Source of the DNA: a virus
DNA length: 32,159 nucleotides
IMG/VR virus record: IMGVR_UViG_3300035698_003453
Span: 1 to 32,159 of that record
Reading direction: 5' to 3' (one strand)
This document shows positions 1-8,759 of this stretch, in pieces. How positions within the stretch are numbered: position 1 is the stretch's first letter; every line of letters starts with the position of its first letter. The notes beneath the pieces were generated by a model that searched no databases, was not told the origin of the DNA, and worked only from the letters and a program-made list of their open reading frames with translations. The translations under genes were made by a program, and so were the position numbers.

Positions 1-409
1 GTAGCGTTTGACCTGCTTTGTCCCAATTCATTCCACTAGTAGCCACGCCGTCTAATTGGTCGTTTATAGTGTCATAGTTCCAATCATCCCCTACATTCCA
101 CGCCGACCCATCACCTGTGAAATCATTATCGTTAATTACCTCACTCCCAATCGTCTCCCCTGTGCCAACCGCCCCAGAGTATCCCTCGGCTACGAGGCCC
201 GCTGAGTCGTGGAGGCGGACGAAATATTTACCCGCTTGTCCGTATGCCGAAACGTCAATACCGTTCCAATCAAGCCAAGAAAAATCCGTCGCAAACGAAC
301 ACCGGCTGTCCGTAGCTGTCAACCCCGTTGCGTGGTAGGAAGCACCCTGCACGTTGCTGCACATCCCCAGCAGGCCAAGCGCTATGATCGTCGTTATTAG
401 TTTTTTCAT
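1..409 (-). CDS. Secreted-type tail/adhesin protein, 3' end outside window
   Basis: Translation from the ATG at 409-407 runs open to the window edge (136 codons seen). It starts with a Sec-like signal peptide: MKK, a hydrophobic stretch of about 12 residues, then a likely cleavage after VQGA near residue 23. The mature part is rich in Gly, Asp, Trp and Ser, and the block FTGDGSAWNVGDDW resembles jelly-roll or lectin-like modules of phage tail fibres. The start is set by a GAGG Shine-Dalgarno and an ATGA overlap with the stop of the upstream HNH-AP2 gene, so the two are translationally coupled. Being last in the tail operon suggests a receptor-binding or adhesin role (inference). Function is not proven because most of the gene is missing. 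Confidence 0.75.
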   Translation of the reverse strand, partial: MKKLITTIIALGLLGMCSNVQGASYHATGLTATDSRCSFATDFSWLDWNGIDVSAYGQAGKYFVRLHDSAGLVAEGYSGAVGTGETIGSEVINDNDFTGDGSAWNVGDDWNYDTINDQLDGVATSGMNWDKAGQTL

Positions 410-1152
410 GTTGTTACCTCTTGAAAATTAAGTAGGAAATTGGAATCAAGCGATTTAGCCATATCGTCGTAAGCATGAGCAGCTTCTATTTTTGTGTCAA
501 AAGTCCCAATATGAATTGGCGTATTACCGTATTTTATCCTAGCGTACCATCGACCAGATTTCTGTTGTGCGATGCCCCTGTAGCCAGACGTATTATTCTT
601 CCTTATCAATCTCGTATTGCAAACATTCACGGTGGCAGTCACAAATCGACAATTTGATGGACTATACCCGCTGTCATTTTCCCGTCGATCTAGATACAAC
701 CCCTTTTCGTATCCATTGGCTAAACACCATTCATGGAACGGTTCAAACGAATCCTGCCATTCTTGACAGACATGGATTCCTCTGCCACCATATCTATCGT
801 ACCCTGTGTTGTTGGGGTTCCTGCATCTGTCATTCATAGATAGCCATACGGGATAAAGTGGATGTTTGATAAGGCCATGTTTATATAACCGTTCAACCTT
901 TACATCGTGGTCTAAGCATCCGCAGCTCTTTGTGTGTTTTTGCCTTAGGCTTTGCATGGACACTATTAATTTATTGCCACAATCGCATTTTACATTCATC
1001 CGCCTGATAGTCCTGCCGTTTGGCAGCCTTCGATTGTCTGCTTCAGACACAACAGACAATCGATCATATTTGTGTTCCATCAAGGATTCTATTGAGATTC
1101 TTTTTCGTGCTTGATCTTTGGACGCATATTTTGATATGATATTTTCAGCCAT
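406..1152 (-). CDS. HNH-AP2 homing endonuclease
   Basis: A 248-residue protein typical of free-standing phage homing endonucleases. Residues about 50-80 carry two Cys pairs (C56/C58, C77/C79) forming a putative zinc knuckle. Residues about 97-178 hold an HNH-like nuclease core with the signatures YGGRGI (121-126), LDRREND (154-160) and SPSNCRF (164-170). Residues about 186-245 are an AP2 DNA-binding domain (SGYRGI, WYARI, GTFDT, EAAHAYD). The ATG at 1152 is chosen because AAAGGAG lies just upstream; the reading frame is open further 5' but that stretch encodes the promoter and leader hairpin. It sits between two tail genes, beginning right after one stop and overlapping the next start by ATGA. 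Expected role: cut phage DNA lacking the gene and spread by repair. It is not a structural protein. Confidence 0.9.
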   Translation of the reverse strand: MAENIISKYASKDQARKRISIESLMEHKYDRLSVVSEADNRRLPNGRTIRRMNVKCDCGNKLIVSMQSLRQKHTKSCGCLDHDVKVERLYKHGLIKHPLYPVWLSMNDRCRNPNNTGYDRYGGRGIHVCQEWQDSFEPFHEWCLANGYEKGLYLDRRENDSGYSPSNCRFVTATVNVCNTRLIRKNNTSGYRGIAQQKSGRWYARIKYGNTPIHIGTFDTKIEAAHAYDDMAKSLDSNFLLNFQEVTT

Positions 1153-1187
1153 AACGCTCATCTCCTTTGTAGATGGGGTTGGGGTTA

Positions 1188-1221
1188 GAAACGGCATTGA
1201 GTAAAGGCTCGATGCCGTTTC
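1188..1221 (-). promoter_or_regulatory. 5' leader hairpin of the HNH-AP2 gene
   Basis: On the minus strand the arms GAAACGGCAT and ATGCCGTTTC pair perfectly over 10 bp. One mismatch follows, then GAG/CTC and a 6-nt loop, 34 nt in all. It starts a few bases after the predicted -10 box, so it would form the very 5' end of the mRNA. The end of the hairpin is 35 nt from the ATG. The same 34-nt layout, with the same outer arms and the same 35-nt distance, precedes the other endonuclease gene at 23083-23116. Confidence 0.7.
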
Positions 1222-1225
1222 ATTA

Positions 1226-1254
1226 TTTATAGCTAAATTTATCATAAAAGTCAA
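1226..1254 (-). promoter_or_regulatory. Sigma70-type promoter of the HNH-AP2 gene
   Basis: TTGACT (1254-1249) and TATAAA (1231-1226) are separated by exactly 17 bp on the minus strand. The promoter begins right after the stop codon of the upstream tail gene and would start transcription at the leader hairpin. The endonuclease can thus be expressed independently of the tail operon. Confidence 0.65.
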
Positions 1255-1258
1255 GCCT

Positions 1259-3439
1259 TTATTCATTATCCCAAGTATCAAACCCACGACATACACAATG
1301 TGCTTCAATCTCGCCAGCAGTAAAATCAGCACCTTGGGGCGTGAGTAGAATGTTCGTTTCAGCGTCCGTGAGCGTTCCACCATAACCGGCATCAGCATGG
1401 GCAAAGTGATTGACGTTGGTGTTCTGCGCCGCCGATGAACCGGAAGATATAACCTCTTCCTGACTTCCATCATTTAACTCTGCCGACCAAGTGTTATCCC
1501 CGGCATTTGTGACAGCCGTTTTCACATGAAGTTGACACTGTTTGATTACCCACCCGGCGGGTATGGCAAGGGCAATACTGTCAGTCGCTCCGGTTAGAGT
1601 TCCACTTGTGGCAGCAAACACTCGTTCAATATACCCACCATGAGCAGCACCACCGGGAGGCATGGTTTGGGTTGCGACATAGGTATCTTCTATGAAACGC
1701 TTGATTTCTTTTCCTCCTGCTATGGCTGAAAGTGCGTCTGCTGCTGCGTGGCCTATGCCGGTGTTTAGGTCCCCAGCATCTGTAACGAATGGTGCGGTAG
1801 CCGAAGCGCCTGACTGTTTTAGTACTCCACCACCACCATCATAAGAGCCAAACGTTGATGCAGTGATATTCCATCTACGGCTTCCTCCAATGGACATAAT
1901 TACCGTATCATCCGAACTCTCATAAAACCCGGTATCCCCATCCCCAAACGCCAGCGTAGGCGTAACCGCATCATTACTCAATGGCAGAATCAAGCTCTCC
2001 GCTGACCCGTCCCACCACATGAAGGTTTCCAGAGCGCCAGCCGTGCCCTGTCCACCCATGGCTTGCCAATACCAATCATAGACTTCTGCTCCTGTTCCGG
2101 TGGCCGTAGCGTTATTGTAGTCCTTCGCCCCAACATCGGCATCCGTACAGTCACTATCTATTCTGCTGGTTCCCGGTGCGCTGTTTGGTGGGGTGGTGAC
2201 TGTGGCGGCAATTAAATCCCCATCCGCATCCAAATCCCCCGTAAGCGTCAAAGACCCATCAGCTTCAGAGGACATAACTTCAAGAGTCCCACCTGTATTG
2301 CTTATCCCACCAAGTGCAATAAAGTCATCGAACTGGCTGGTCACGGTCGTGTCTGAATTAGCGAGTATGATTGAATTCGCTGTTCCAGCACCCGCTACAG
2401 CATGAACATGATTATACATACTCCTGATGCTAATTCCAGCCCCGCCACCAGCAGCGTACATCCCAGCAGCATCGTTGGCGCTATTAGACACATGGACAGT
2501 ATTATAACCCATCTCAGCCGTGCCAGTTCCGTTGACGATAGACAAAGCATAAGCAGCAGTCGTGCCATTGTCAGTCACCGTGATATCACACTTATCAACG
2601 GTTACATCCCCAACGAGGTTACTTCGTACCGCACTCATCGTGCTACTTGTGCTGCTTCCGGTTATCGTGAACGTAACATCGTCTATAACAAAGGTGCTTC
2701 CGGTTCCGACCAGAACAGCTTTCTTTCCGTTACCGCCTCTTGTAGCACTGTTGGTGTAGACAATCGAGCCCTCGACAATCTTAAAATCTCCGGTACCGGA
2801 GTAAACAGTTGAACCCCCACCAGGAGCACCGCCACTTGCAACCGTCTCGGCATGGACAAATTTAAAGTTACAGCTTCCAGTTCCAGTTACACAGTCATCA
2901 TAGGCGTTGGCCGCAAGGGTCATCACCATTTTAACGTCTTTGACAATGCAGCCGGTAAACGCCCCGAAGTCACAGATCCCTGTAGCCTTAGTGATTGTAA
3001 CGATCTTCGGACTAACCGGGAACCCCACAACATACTGGTTATTGGCTGTGAAGTTAATCGTATCATCCACATACGTCCCAGGATAAACAACAAACAGGGT
3101 ATCAGTTGTGGCGTTCGCAGTCAGAGCCGCCTGGATGGTGGTGTAGTCTCCGCCAGACTCGGCTATGGTAACCGTGTTTTCATAGTTGACCCCGCTGGTT
3201 CCACTGCTAGCTTCTTGCCAAACAGCAGCCCCCGCCGTATTATCCACTAAGAAATAAGTCTTGTTATTTGTTTCATCGACCCAAAGATAAGGCACAATAA
3301 ATGAATCGTCGTTAACAGTCGGTGCAGCAGTTTTCCCTTTGACGTAAGGAACAGGGTCAACGTCCCAGGGTCCGTCCCAAGCCGAGGCATAGGATGCGAA
3401 GAAACACAGCATAAACAGAATCAATAAGAGCTTTTTCAT
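1259..3439 (-). CDS. Signal-peptide beta-helix tail/adhesin protein
   Basis: A 726-residue protein. The ATG at 3439 is preceded by AAGGAGG and starts a clear Sec signal peptide (MKKLLLILFMLCFF..., likely cleavage after SYASA near residue 20). Residues about 90-170 contain GGDYTTIQAAL followed by VVYPGTYVDD, the typical start of right-handed parallel beta-helix proteins. A long Gly/Thr/Ser-rich repetitive region follows. The segment FGDGDTGFYESSDDT in the second half is a phrase common in phage tail-fibre proteins. The C-terminal part resembles a trimerisation or head domain but is not recognised. Position in the tail operon plus the fold suggests a tail spike or fibre binding surface glycans. 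A cleavable export signal is unexpected for a virion protein assembled in the cytoplasm. No catalytic residues can be assigned. Confidence 0.8.
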   Translation of the reverse strand: MKKLLLILFMLCFFASYASAWDGPWDVDPVPYVKGKTAAPTVNDDSFIVPYLWVDETNNKTYFLVDNTAGAAVWQEASSGTSGVNYENTVTIAESGGDYTTIQAALTANATTDTLFVVYPGTYVDDTINFTANNQYVVGFPVSPKIVTITKATGICDFGAFTGCIVKDVKMVMTLAANAYDDCVTGTGSCNFKFVHAETVASGGAPGGGSTVYSGTGDFKIVEGSIVYTNSATRGGNGKKAVLVGTGSTFVIDDVTFTITGSSTSSTMSAVRSNLVGDVTVDKCDITVTDNGTTAAYALSIVNGTGTAEMGYNTVHVSNSANDAAGMYAAGGGAGISIRSMYNHVHAVAGAGTANSIILANSDTTVTSQFDDFIALGGISNTGGTLEVMSSEADGSLTLTGDLDADGDLIAATVTTPPNSAPGTSRIDSDCTDADVGAKDYNNATATGTGAEVYDWYWQAMGGQGTAGALETFMWWDGSAESLILPLSNDAVTPTLAFGDGDTGFYESSDDTVIMSIGGSRRWNITASTFGSYDGGGGVLKQSGASATAPFVTDAGDLNTGIGHAAADALSAIAGGKEIKRFIEDTYVATQTMPPGGAAHGGYIERVFAATSGTLTGATDSIALAIPAGWVIKQCQLHVKTAVTNAGDNTWSAELNDGSQEEVISSGSSAAQNTNVNHFAHADAGYGGTLTDAETNILLTPQGADFTAGEIEAHCVCRGFDTWDNE

Positions 3440-3452
3440 TTTCACAACCTCC

Positions 3453-3794
3453 TTAAACCAGGACTTCGAATAACACATTTGCAGAACTAGTGCTCCCGAC
3501 CACACAACGAACTGCTGTCACCGGAGCATCGAGGTTTGCAGATACAGTTCCAATCTGTGCACCTGGAGGCCAGTCTTCCCAGACTGCCGTCCCAGCGGCT
3601 ACCTTCGCATCACTAGAAATAGTTGACTGGACTTTCGCATCATTCGTACCAGCGATTGTCCGGACCGAAATTCTTTGCCCTGCCAAAAGCGGGGGGATGA
3701 CTACCGGGTCGCTCGTTGCTGAAGCTGCCAAAGTTTCTTCATGTGCCCATCCAAGAAACCTGCCATCCCGCTGTGTTAGATTTTGTACGGCCAT
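3453..3794 (-). CDS. Small structural protein, tail cluster
   Basis: A 113-residue protein with a strong AGGAGG ribosome site 8 nt before the ATG. It is mostly Ala, Ser, Thr and Val with predicted beta content (VVIPPLLAGQRISVRTIAG). No signal peptide, transmembrane segment or known motif is visible. It lies between a 48-residue protein and the beta-helix adhesin gene, in the same orientation with a short gap, so it is probably a minor virion component or fibre-associated protein (inference from position). I do not recognise the family. Confidence 0.75.
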   Translation of the reverse strand: MAVQNLTQRDGRFLGWAHEETLAASATSDPVVIPPLLAGQRISVRTIAGTNDAKVQSTISSDAKVAAGTAVWEDWPPGAQIGTVSANLDAPVTAVRCVVGSTSSANVLFEVLV

Positions 3795-3812
3795 TGTTTT
3801 CGACCTCCTGTA

Positions 3813-3959
3813 TTAATTTAAAGTTTCAGAGTAGGCCCGAATATTCGGGATTGACAATTTCTTTTCATAGATAAAGTCCAGCATTTTCAAGAAATCTTTC
3901 ACCTGTTTCTTCGTTAGTGCTTCTTTGATTTCATCAACTTCTTTTCTTGTCATCGGCAT
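3813..3959 (-). CDS. Small charged helical protein
   Basis: A 48-residue protein. The ATG at 3959 is favoured because AGGAG lies 7 nt upstream; an in-frame ATG at 4019 lacks this and would overlap the preceding gene. The sequence is Lys/Glu-rich and helical (RKEVDEIKEALTKKQVKDF) and has no Cys. It sits immediately after the CAP-domain tail gene. It could be an assembly helper or a small minor tail protein. Function unknown. Confidence 0.65.
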   Translation of the reverse strand: MPMTRKEVDEIKEALTKKQVKDFLKMLDFIYEKKLSIPNIRAYSETLN

Positions 3960-3969
3960 AATGTTTCTC

Positions 3970-6657
3970 CTATTCTGATTTTTTGCATGGTCGCATGTCC
4001 CACGATCCAACCAAGACACTCGTTAGCTGAAATCTGCTTGCGTATGAAGTCGCATAACAATCTTTAATCGCCTGTTCCAGTTCTGTATTACGATCCATTT
4101 CAGTCGGCTTTTGTGCCGGGTCCGCCCCCTCTCCCACATCAAAGGAAGCCCGAATATAAAGAGCCGCCTCAATCTGTGCTTTATTCGCAGCGTATTCGAC
4201 CGGATTTACAAAGTTCTCAGGTGAATTAGTATAAGGAGCAAGAATAGCCACATTGATAATCCCTTGGGTTTTGTCCGCCGTATCACAGTACACGCCATAC
4301 ATCCTGAATGATTGATTGATATCTCGTGTTTTATCATCTTCGAGTGTTTTTGTTCCAAGCGGACCCCATCCTATCGAAGCAAAGTCAGAACCGAGCGGAG
4401 TATAATCGGTTTCCAACAACCCCGCCCATGGAAAAGGATCAGCGTTTTCCAGCCCCATCCTGAATTTCAGTTTATCGTTCGCTGTTTGAGACATCTTCAT
4501 CACAGACCAACTTGTACTGTGTGAATCGCTCGGGTCAACCGAGCAGCTATATTCCGTGGTCCCAAAGATTACTACATAGTATTCTCCGCTGTGGCCGTAT
4601 CCCATCATGTCAAAGTTTTCAAACTCGATATTGCTTCGATGACCGGGAGAATCTAACCACTCCTGGAAGCAAGTGGCCACTGGATCAGGATCTGTGATAG
4701 AAACCTTGTTTAGATTTTCCCCCATCTCTTCCGTGGCGCAATCCAAGGCGGCAAGAATAGTGTCTGCTCGATCATTGAAACCAGTATGATCATAAGGCGA
4801 TACACCATTATCCATATCTTCTGCAAACTGCTGGGCGACCGAAGCTATCTCAGAGTTGGGTACTAATTCAGGATACCATGGAAATTCAGAGGCTCGGTGA
4901 GCATTGTGTAGATCATACATAGTCCCGGATTCAGACGCCACGGTGCAATCTGTGCAGTCATCAGCGCCCCATGTACAACCGTCTGAGCCCTGGTATGAGT
5001 TTGCGTGATCTACAACCATATCCACATCTACGCAGGTGCCATAAGTAAGTGATCCAGCTTGAAACCGATCTTCCGGGAATGATCCAATGTAACCACCACC
5101 GTCCGTATAATGGTATTCCTGAGTCCCGTCATGTTCCATGAATACCGGATTGACATCGTTCACAATGAAGAAATACATCATGCCTACTATATTATCTCGA
5201 ATGTTTTGATAATCAGGATTTGCACCGCACCAAAAATATATGTCTGTTCCCCATGTTCCCGGTTCTGTTGGAGTATAGAAAACCCAAGGTTGGAGCCTGT
5301 CAATATATTGCTCTGATTTCAAGTATCGTTCGCTGATCCATCCCTCGTCAAGAAACCCCGAGGTCATGTAAGTAGCTTCCACATACCGATTGTGGTACGC
5401 CTTCATTTCAGCATCATCAAGCACCGGAGGAATAAGGATACTCGTGGAAACAGCATGCATCTCATCCACTCGTTTATAGTAATTCTCGTAGCTATACCGC
5501 GTGGCGATGGTCAGCCGATCATTAGATCCATTCCTAACTGCTTCATAAACCAAATAAATGTCATACTCTGTGTCATCGGCCCAGTAAATTTCAAAGTAAC
5601 TTGATATACAATCACCGGGATAAGGATCACCAGCTTGCCCGCCAAATACTCTTTTCCGATCATAACTTAATGCCGGATCAGAGCCAAATATGCTTGATGC
5701 CGGGGAGACAGCGGTGGTTTCCAGAGATGCCGTATTACTCATCTCCCACGTCTGGGTTCCAATATCCAGCTCACTGTCAAATACATCTACCAACGCCGCC
5801 GGTTCCTCGTCAGGATATGTTCCGGAACCAGACCCGTTTGTCCATAGACTGATCCATCCATCGTCATCCCAATCCACAAAATCAGATACACTCGGTGCTC
5901 CTGGGGCATAGATATCTACCGGCTGTTCTATCGGATCACCATCGTCATCAAGCAGAACTGCATAATCATTGGTATTGATATCCCAGACAAACCAGCAATA
6001 TGAAAAAGAAAAATAAATCCAATCACCACAACTAGCTGGCTCCTTCTTGAATCCTACAACTATCGGGTTCGTCCATACATTTGTAGAGGTGAATTCAAAC
6101 TTAACAAGAACCTCGTCTCCATTCTCAAACGCACCTGAATTACAACTCATATAATCAAATGTAGCCGAAACAGAGGGCGATTGATTTACATCCAACGTCT
6201 TCCCTTCAGGTTTGTCAGTCGCTTTGCAAGTGTCAAGTGTAACAGTACAGGTATTTTCATCATGATCAATTGCCGAAACAGTACCGTACCGGTAAGGGTC
6301 CCGCCACTTCTGCCACCCTGGCCGCATAGCCAAATTCCAGAATACTCCGGTTTGGTGCATCCCAGGTTCTGTTCCTGCTTCAATCTGTGCGGGTGTTGGG
6401 ATAGGATTCACTTTAGGAACTTCAAATAGTTCTCCGTCTCGGTCAACAGCATAAACAGCATTCCCGCCGTAGCCAGGTTGGATGTTCACACCTTTATTTC
6501 TATCGCCCGCAATCTCGATCAAGCCAACCGACCCTGACAGGTCTTCGTTTCTATCTGCACACCACAGCTCCTCGTCGTGCGTAATGTCGTCATCCACATT
6601 GATCCGGACGCTATATTTTGCATCCCCGATATGGCTGATAATAGTTCCTTTGCTCAT
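3970..6657 (-). CDS. Large tail protein with an internal CAP/SCP domain
   Basis: An 895-residue, Asp/Gly/Tyr-rich protein starting in an ATGA overlap with the previous tail gene. Residues about 578-702 match the CAP (SCP/PR-1-like) superfamily: HNAHR (584-588), a His in DHTGF (H624), GEN (646-648) and WLDSPGHRSNI (667-677). These give the usual His/Glu set (H624, E647, H673; E666 may supply the other Glu). The N-terminal about 200 residues look like a beta-rich tail or baseplate module. Residues 210-575 are Trp/Tyr-rich and unassigned; a Cys cluster (561-571) lies just before the CAP domain. CAP domains are usually secreted in bacteria and eukaryotes, where roles include adhesion, lipid binding or proteolysis in some members. 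Inside a phage tail protein it may bind or act on the host envelope (inference). Confidence 0.8.
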   Translation of the reverse strand: MSKGTIISHIGDAKYSVRINVDDDITHDEELWCADRNEDLSGSVGLIEIAGDRNKGVNIQPGYGGNAVYAVDRDGELFEVPKVNPIPTPAQIEAGTEPGMHQTGVFWNLAMRPGWQKWRDPYRYGTVSAIDHDENTCTVTLDTCKATDKPEGKTLDVNQSPSVSATFDYMSCNSGAFENGDEVLVKFEFTSTNVWTNPIVVGFKKEPASCGDWIYFSFSYCWFVWDINTNDYAVLLDDDGDPIEQPVDIYAPGAPSVSDFVDWDDDGWISLWTNGSGSGTYPDEEPAALVDVFDSELDIGTQTWEMSNTASLETTAVSPASSIFGSDPALSYDRKRVFGGQAGDPYPGDCISSYFEIYWADDTEYDIYLVYEAVRNGSNDRLTIATRYSYENYYKRVDEMHAVSTSILIPPVLDDAEMKAYHNRYVEATYMTSGFLDEGWISERYLKSEQYIDRLQPWVFYTPTEPGTWGTDIYFWCGANPDYQNIRDNIVGMMYFFIVNDVNPVFMEHDGTQEYHYTDGGGYIGSFPEDRFQAGSLTYGTCVDVDMVVDHANSYQGSDGCTWGADDCTDCTVASESGTMYDLHNAHRASEFPWYPELVPNSEIASVAQQFAEDMDNGVSPYDHTGFNDRADTILAALDCATEEMGENLNKVSITDPDPVATCFQEWLDSPGHRSNIEFENFDMMGYGHSGEYYVVIFGTTEYSCSVDPSDSHSTSWSVMKMSQTANDKLKFRMGLENADPFPWAGLLETDYTPLGSDFASIGWGPLGTKTLEDDKTRDINQSFRMYGVYCDTADKTQGIINVAILAPYTNSPENFVNPVEYAANKAQIEAALYIRASFDVGEGADPAQKPTEMDRNTELEQAIKDCYATSYASRFQLTSVLVGSWDMRPCKKSE

Positions 6658-8759
6658 ATCTCGGCCTCATTTACATGCATCATTTGGATGACCTGTGTGC
6701 CTTCAATCGAAACAATATAAACAATTTGATTTACGGTAAATTCATCTCCGTCATATTTGGCTGTGTCTCCTGGGTTCAAATATAAATCACTGGCAGCGCA
6801 CCGCATATACAGCACCCCATCATTATCCATTTTGTAAACCACGTCCTGCAATTCAATAATTTTCCCAGTATAAGATTCTGTTTTATGTCCGACTAATGTG
6901 ATAGATTGGTTCTTGCCTCCTATGTCCTTCCGCATTGTCTCATAGTCAGCTTCACATATTACCTTCCGATACTGCTCTACACCATCTAATAGATAGGCCA
7001 AGCTGACTTGCATCGTACCATTCTCTCTTGCAGCTATTTCAGTCTCATAGTCAGTTCCAGGAGTAACAACAGAAAGGAAAGTAGGCGATCCAGACTTCCG
7101 TCTTGCTTGCCATGAAGATAACTGGAGGGTGAGATCTGTTTCACCATCCGCAGCACCAGTCAGAGTGAAATAATAAAGCCGCGTAATACTATTTCCGTAG
7201 ATATCAACCCATGCTTGCCAAGCTGTTCCGTCCCAGATCGAGGGAGAAGGCATACTGCTTACAAGGGAGAAGGGCATAACAGGTACTTGGAGCAGAGGAG
7301 TCATCAATAGAGAAGAGGCTAACGAGAAAGCCGGAGCAGATACACTTATTCTAAGATTTGGGACAGCCAAACTGCTGGATAATGTGAACGGTGCCGAAGT
7401 AATCAAATCAGAGATTTCAAAGACAGAGACTTGACCAAAGCTGGAAATTAATCCAAACGCTTCAACAGGCACCACATCACTGTAGGTTATTTCCAATACT
7501 GGAAAATTAGACCCATTGTCATAAGCATTAAAAAGGCTCGCTTGGTAGGCCGGAATTGTTGAGTTGTAAGATCCGAGACCAATGAGTCCTACATCATTCC
7601 CAGATGCAAAACTGCCTCTGTTTATTATCTCCTGTACAATAGTCTTAACATCGAATTCCTTCCATCCGGTAGTCTCTCCTTCCCCTAAAGCGACTGCTGC
7701 AGAAGCCGTTGTTTTCGGAAGGGCGTTAAGATCTGAGGCAAAGTTCCAGGCCGGAGCGTCGTCAACATCATGTCCGTATAGAGTTCCTCCTCCGGTCGCA
7801 GCAGAGACTATTCGGTATAGTTTCAAAGTAGCTGAATCTATCGTGGTACCTTGTGGAATATCAACTTCTTGAAATCGAAGACCTAAGTTTTTAACGGCCT
7901 GATCAAATGTATATGTGTAAGTAGTAGCACCACCTGTGTAATAATGTGTGGATGTGAATAGAGGATTCCCGCCCATCCCTACAAATGAATATGTGTCATG
8001 CCCTGAAACTGAGGCTGTGCGAACTGCTTGATACCCATCGTCTGCACCAGCCGCAACAGTCTCTTCAATCACAGCATCTACAATGATTGGGTACTTAATC
8101 TTTCTTCTAACCCATTCTTTCTGCCTGGTCTTCTTATTCTTAACTTTCGAAACGTTTCTCTTGGATATAGTTTCTTTGATGGTGTAAGTTGTCGACGAGC
8201 TTAAAACTTTCTCTTTGGATTTTTCTCGGTCGAATTGTACTTGTCGGCCTTTCTTGTCTTTTGCCACCTTCTTTGTGAAAGTTCTGAAGCTGGCAGAATT
8301 AGATTCAATACAATTCCAATGAAGAACATGAGGACCGCTCTTGGACTTAATGTGTTTGAAATATTCTACGCCAAATGGCTTGAACCTTAACTCAATATCC
8401 AGATCTTTGGCTACCTCTTTCCACACAACACGCCCAGGCTTGATAGTATTAGGAATTGTATTTATGCCTATGCTGTCCACAGAAACATTATCTATTTTAT
8501 CAAGCAGTATTGTAAACTGACCGCTGTTCTTTGATCGGTACACTCCACCAATCTTATCTTTAAATGTCATGAAATGGTAATCACACTTACTAACCACCAA
8601 TCCATTTTCAGTCTCTACCGGAGTCAAGTCAATGTCAAGTAGATGGCCAATATCGTCTGCATAATGAATCTTGGCAGAAGAAAGTACCAGCCTCTTTCTG
8701 CGGTTTCCAAGATCGAATACTTTAGAATGCAGCTTGCGTAGTGATTTTATTTCTTTCAT
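6654..8759 (-). CDS. Tail protein with DNRLRE-like domain and FxLxSS repeats
   Basis: A 701-residue protein whose ATG overlaps the sulfotransferase-like stop (TAATG). Residues 1-230 are Lys-rich and unassigned. Residues about 285-427 resemble the DNRLRE/disaggregatase-type beta-sandwich often found in surface proteins: TIDSATLKLY, WNFASDL, GWKEFDVKTIVQEIIN and FPVLEITYS. Residues about 433-520 contain short degenerate repeats of the pattern (A/P)FxLxSS (FGLISSF, FTLSSSL, FSLASSL, FSLVSSM) linked by Pro-rich spacers. The C-terminal 180 residues look like a small beta domain ending in VIQMMHVNEAEI. Location and composition support a baseplate or fibre role, perhaps carbohydrate binding. No enzyme motif is seen. 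Confidence 0.75.
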   Translation of the reverse strand: MKEIKSLRKLHSKVFDLGNRRKRLVLSSAKIHYADDIGHLLDIDLTPVETENGLVVSKCDYHFMTFKDKIGGVYRSKNSGQFTILLDKIDNVSVDSIGINTIPNTIKPGRVVWKEVAKDLDIELRFKPFGVEYFKHIKSKSGPHVLHWNCIESNSASFRTFTKKVAKDKKGRQVQFDREKSKEKVLSSSTTYTIKETISKRNVSKVKNKKTRQKEWVRRKIKYPIIVDAVIEETVAAGADDGYQAVRTASVSGHDTYSFVGMGGNPLFTSTHYYTGGATTYTYTFDQAVKNLGLRFQEVDIPQGTTIDSATLKLYRIVSAATGGGTLYGHDVDDAPAWNFASDLNALPKTTASAAVALGEGETTGWKEFDVKTIVQEIINRGSFASGNDVGLIGLGSYNSTIPAYQASLFNAYDNGSNFPVLEITYSDVVPVEAFGLISSFGQVSVFEISDLITSAPFTLSSSLAVPNLRISVSAPAFSLASSLLMTPLLQVPVMPFSLVSSMPSPSIWDGTAWQAWVDIYGNSITRLYYFTLTGAADGETDLTLQLSSWQARRKSGSPTFLSVVTPGTDYETEIAARENGTMQVSLAYLLDGVEQYRKVICEADYETMRKDIGGKNQSITLVGHKTESYTGKIIELQDVVYKMDNDGVLYMRCAASDLYLNPGDTAKYDGDEFTVNQIVYIVSIEGTQVIQMMHVNEAEI

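Noticed and set aside
1153-1260. HEARO/omega-RNA-like element before the HNH genes
   Set aside because: Those RNAs belong to IscB-type proteins with RuvC plus HNH; neither nuclease here has a RuvC part, and the leader is only a 34-nt hairpin.
1153-1473. N-terminal extension of the HNH-AP2 protein
   Set aside because: The extra 107 codons cover the promoter, leader hairpin and the end of the upstream tail gene; the ATG at 1152 has the good ribosome site.
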